Part shown: positions 33,299-34,724 of the stretch, piece after piece
Layout: each line of letters starts with the position of its first letter
Position numbering within the stretch: the first letter of the stretch is position 1
Source: Burkholderiales bacterium
GTDB taxonomy: Bacteria > Pseudomonadota > Gammaproteobacteria > Burkholderiales > JAEUOS01
Direction: 5' to 3'
Assembly: GCA_016790695.1 (NCBI GenBank)
Contig: JAEUOS010000109.1
Location: forward strand, 1-34,724
DNA: 34,724 bases
The notes under the pieces: model-generated
Told to the model about the DNA's origin: nothing
Databases searched by the model: none
The model's input: the letters and a program-made list of their open reading frames with translations, nothing else
Program-made: the position numbers and the translations under genes

Positions 33299-34724
33299 CG
33301 CCGGATCTGGAAACCATCCGCGCCAGCCTGGACGGCGCCATCCCCGCGGTGATGGCCACGTGCTCGACCGACGGCGTACCCAATGTCTCCTACCTGTCGG
33401 ACGTGCTCAAGCTCGACGGGCCGCACATCGCGCTCTCGTACCAGTTCTTCAACAAGACCCGGCAGAACGTGCTGGCCAACCCGCACGCGCGGCTGATCGT
33501 GGTCAACCCGCAGACCGCGGCCATCCACCGGCTGGAGATCGAATACCTGCGCACGGAGACCGCCGGGCCGGTGTTCGAGCGCATGAAGGCCAAGCTGGCA
33601 GGCATCGCCTCGCATACCGGCATGGACGGGGTGTTCAAGCTTCTCGGGGCCGACATCTACCGCGTGCACGCCGTCGAACAGGTCCCGGGCAAACCCCTGC
33701 CGCCGGTGCCGGCGCGCGTGAACCTGCTCTCGGCCTTGCGGCGCACCTCGGAGCGCCTCGCCGCATGCACCGACCTCGACGCCCTGCTGGACGAATTGCT
33801 CGGCGCACTCGACCAGTACTTCGGCATCAGCCAGGCCATGGTACTCATGCTCGATCCATCGCGCGAGGTGCTCTACACGGTGGCCAGCCGCGGCTATGCC
33901 CGCTCTGGTATCGGTTCCGAAATCCCGGTGGGCGCCGGCGTCATCGGCGTGGCGGCGCGCGAGAACACACCCATCCGGATCGGCTACATGACCCAGGAGT
34001 ACGCCTACAGCCGCGCCATGCGCGATGCCGCCAGCGCAGCCGGGCTGACCGGGCGCATCGCGACCGAGATTCCGTTCCCCGGGCTCGAACATCCGGGCAG
34101 CCAGATGGCGGTGCCATTCGGCGCCTTCGGGCGCCAGCTTGGCGTGTTGTACGTGGAGAGCGAGGAGAGCCGGCGCTTTTCCTACGACGAGGAGGACATC
34201 CTGGTCGCCGTTGCCGGCCGTCTGGGTCTGGTCGCCCACCTCCAGCAGCTGGAAGGCACGGAGGAGGGCGAGACTGCCGGCGACCGCCCCGCGCCGGACG
34301 GCGGAGCCGTCGAGCTGCGCCGGCATGCTGCCGACGATTCGGTCTTCCTGGACGACGACTACCTCATCAAGGGCGTGGCCGGCGCCATCCTGTGGAAGCT
34401 GGCAACGGCATTCAGCAAGACCGGGCGCACCGACTTCAGCAACCGTGAACTGCGCCTCGACCCGGCGCTCGGCCTGCCGGATGTGGACGACAACCTCGAG
34501 GCCCGCCTGATCCTGCTGCGCCGGCGGCTGGAGGAGCGTGGCGCCTGCCTGCGCATCGAACGAACCGGGCGCGGCCGCTTTCGCCTGGTGGCCCGGCGGC
34601 CGCTGCAGCTCAGGGAAGTGGGGGGCGGCGGGGCGCCCCCCCCCCCCCCCCACCCCTCCCAGACAAATATGCAGCGGCGGGGAGTTGTTGGCCCGCGCGC
34701 GCGTGATACACACCCCCCGCGGCC
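33295..34724 (+). CDS. PNPOx-GAF-winged-helix fusion protein (3' end cut off or unreliable)
   Basis: Open from the ATG at 33295 to the window end with no stop. Residues 1 to about 130 form a split-barrel PNPOx-like domain (IPAVMATCSTDGVPNVSYLS, the FMN-domain Q-F-F-N-K-T-R-Q-N-V loop). Residues about 150-318 form a GAF sensor domain (ISQAMVLMLDPS, VGAGVIGVAARENTPI, MAVPFGAFGRQLGVLYVESE). Residues about 340-436 resemble a winged-helix DNA-binding domain (FSNRELRLDP then DNLEARLILLRRRLEERGACLRIERTGRGRFRL). So it looks like a flavin- or redox-linked sensor that may bind DNA. Reading beyond residue about 442 (34620) enters G/C homopolymers and is not trustworthy; the real C-terminus is probably close to there. 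Coupled by a 4-base overlap to the small split-barrel gene. Confidence 0.75.
   Translation, partial: MTPDLETIRASLDGAIPAVMATCSTDGVPNVSYLSDVLKLDGPHIALSYQFFNKTRQNVLANPHARLIVVNPQTAAIHRLEIEYLRTETAGPVFERMKAKLAGIASHTGMDGVFKLLGADIYRVHAVEQVPGKPLPPVPARVNLLSALRRTSERLAACTDLDALLDELLGALDQYFGISQAMVLMLDPSREVLYTVASRGYARSGIGSEIPVGAGVIGVAARENTPIRIGYMTQEYAYSRAMRDAASAAGLTGRIATEIPFPGLEHPGSQMAVPFGAFGRQLGVLYVESEESRRFSYDEEDILVAVAGRLGLVAHLQQLEGTEEGETAGDRPAPDGGAVELRRHAADDSVFLDDDYLIKGVAGAILWKLATAFSKTGRTDFSNRELRLDPALGLPDVDDNLEARLILLRRRLEERGACLRIERTGRGRFRLVARRPLQLREVGGGGAPPPPPHPSQTNMQRRGVVGPRARDTHPPR
34617..34724. other. Low-complexity, probably erroneous contig end
   Basis: A 6-G run, GGCGGGG, then 16 consecutive C (34636-34651), then a stretch without the third-position GC pattern of the preceding gene. 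The coding signal of the fusion gene ends abruptly. This is typical of a low-quality assembly edge rather than biology. Confidence 0.7.

Noticed and set aside
1..34724. Mobile elements, CRISPR, toxin-antitoxin or phage-defence genes
   Set aside because: Searched by eye on both strands: no transposase, integrase, regular spaced repeats or recognised defence domains were found.

Overview
The window is very GC-rich double-stranded DNA with dense bacterial coding. It looks like a chromosomal piece of a betaproteobacterium, most likely Burkholderiales. The reasons are the conserved blocks rph-rdgB-hemW and rpsP-rimM-trmD-rplS, an OmpA-type lipid-anchorless peptidoglycan-binding protein next to gyrA, and three orphan Bug-type (tripartite tricarboxylate transporter) binding proteins, a family hugely expanded in Burkholderiales. 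No rRNA, tRNA, CRISPR array, insertion sequence or prophage gene was recognised. No stretch over about 300 bases lacks a gene; the largest gap is the 212-base gyrA/amidohydrolase divergent region.

Layout. (1) 1-9.4 kb is core housekeeping: the 5' two thirds of gyrA (minus), a divergent MTA/SAH-deaminase-like amidohydrolase, ompA with a clean terminator, the overlapping rph-rdgB-hemW operon, then the convergent rpsP-rimM-trmD-rplS operon with a good promoter and a leader hairpin. A 21-bp tandem repeat lies between hemW and rplS. (2) 9.4-19.3 kb is mixed metabolism: an omega-aminotransferase overlapping a beta-keto-acid cleavage enzyme (minus); then on plus nei, acuI-like reductase, a membrane/spermidine-synthase-like fusion, a lipoprotein hydrolase, an MmgE/PrpD protein and a Bug receptor. 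(3) 19.3-28.4 kb is an accessory catabolic region: a Tat-exported metallo-beta-lactamase-fold hydrolase and a Bug receptor (minus), divergent from a flavin/Fe-S reductase plus an FAD_binding_2 dehydrogenase; then a PaaK-like ligase, an amidohydrolase and a third Bug receptor. (4) 28.6-32.7 kb holds a GlxA-like AraC regulator divergent from a fatty-acid-hydroxylase-superfamily protein, an alpha/beta hydrolase and a TTC38-like repeat protein. (5) 32.8 kb to the end holds two overlapping split-barrel (PNPOx-fold) genes; the second is fused to GAF and a probable winged-helix domain.

How they fit together. The accessory half reads as several small, separate uptake-and-breakdown modules, each with its own binding protein or regulator, added around core genes. 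No TctA/TctB membrane partners are present, so the Bug proteins must share transporters encoded elsewhere or act as sensors. Substrates cannot be read from sequence alone. The last about 100 bases (G-run, 16-C run, abrupt loss of coding character) look like a poor contig end and should not be trusted.
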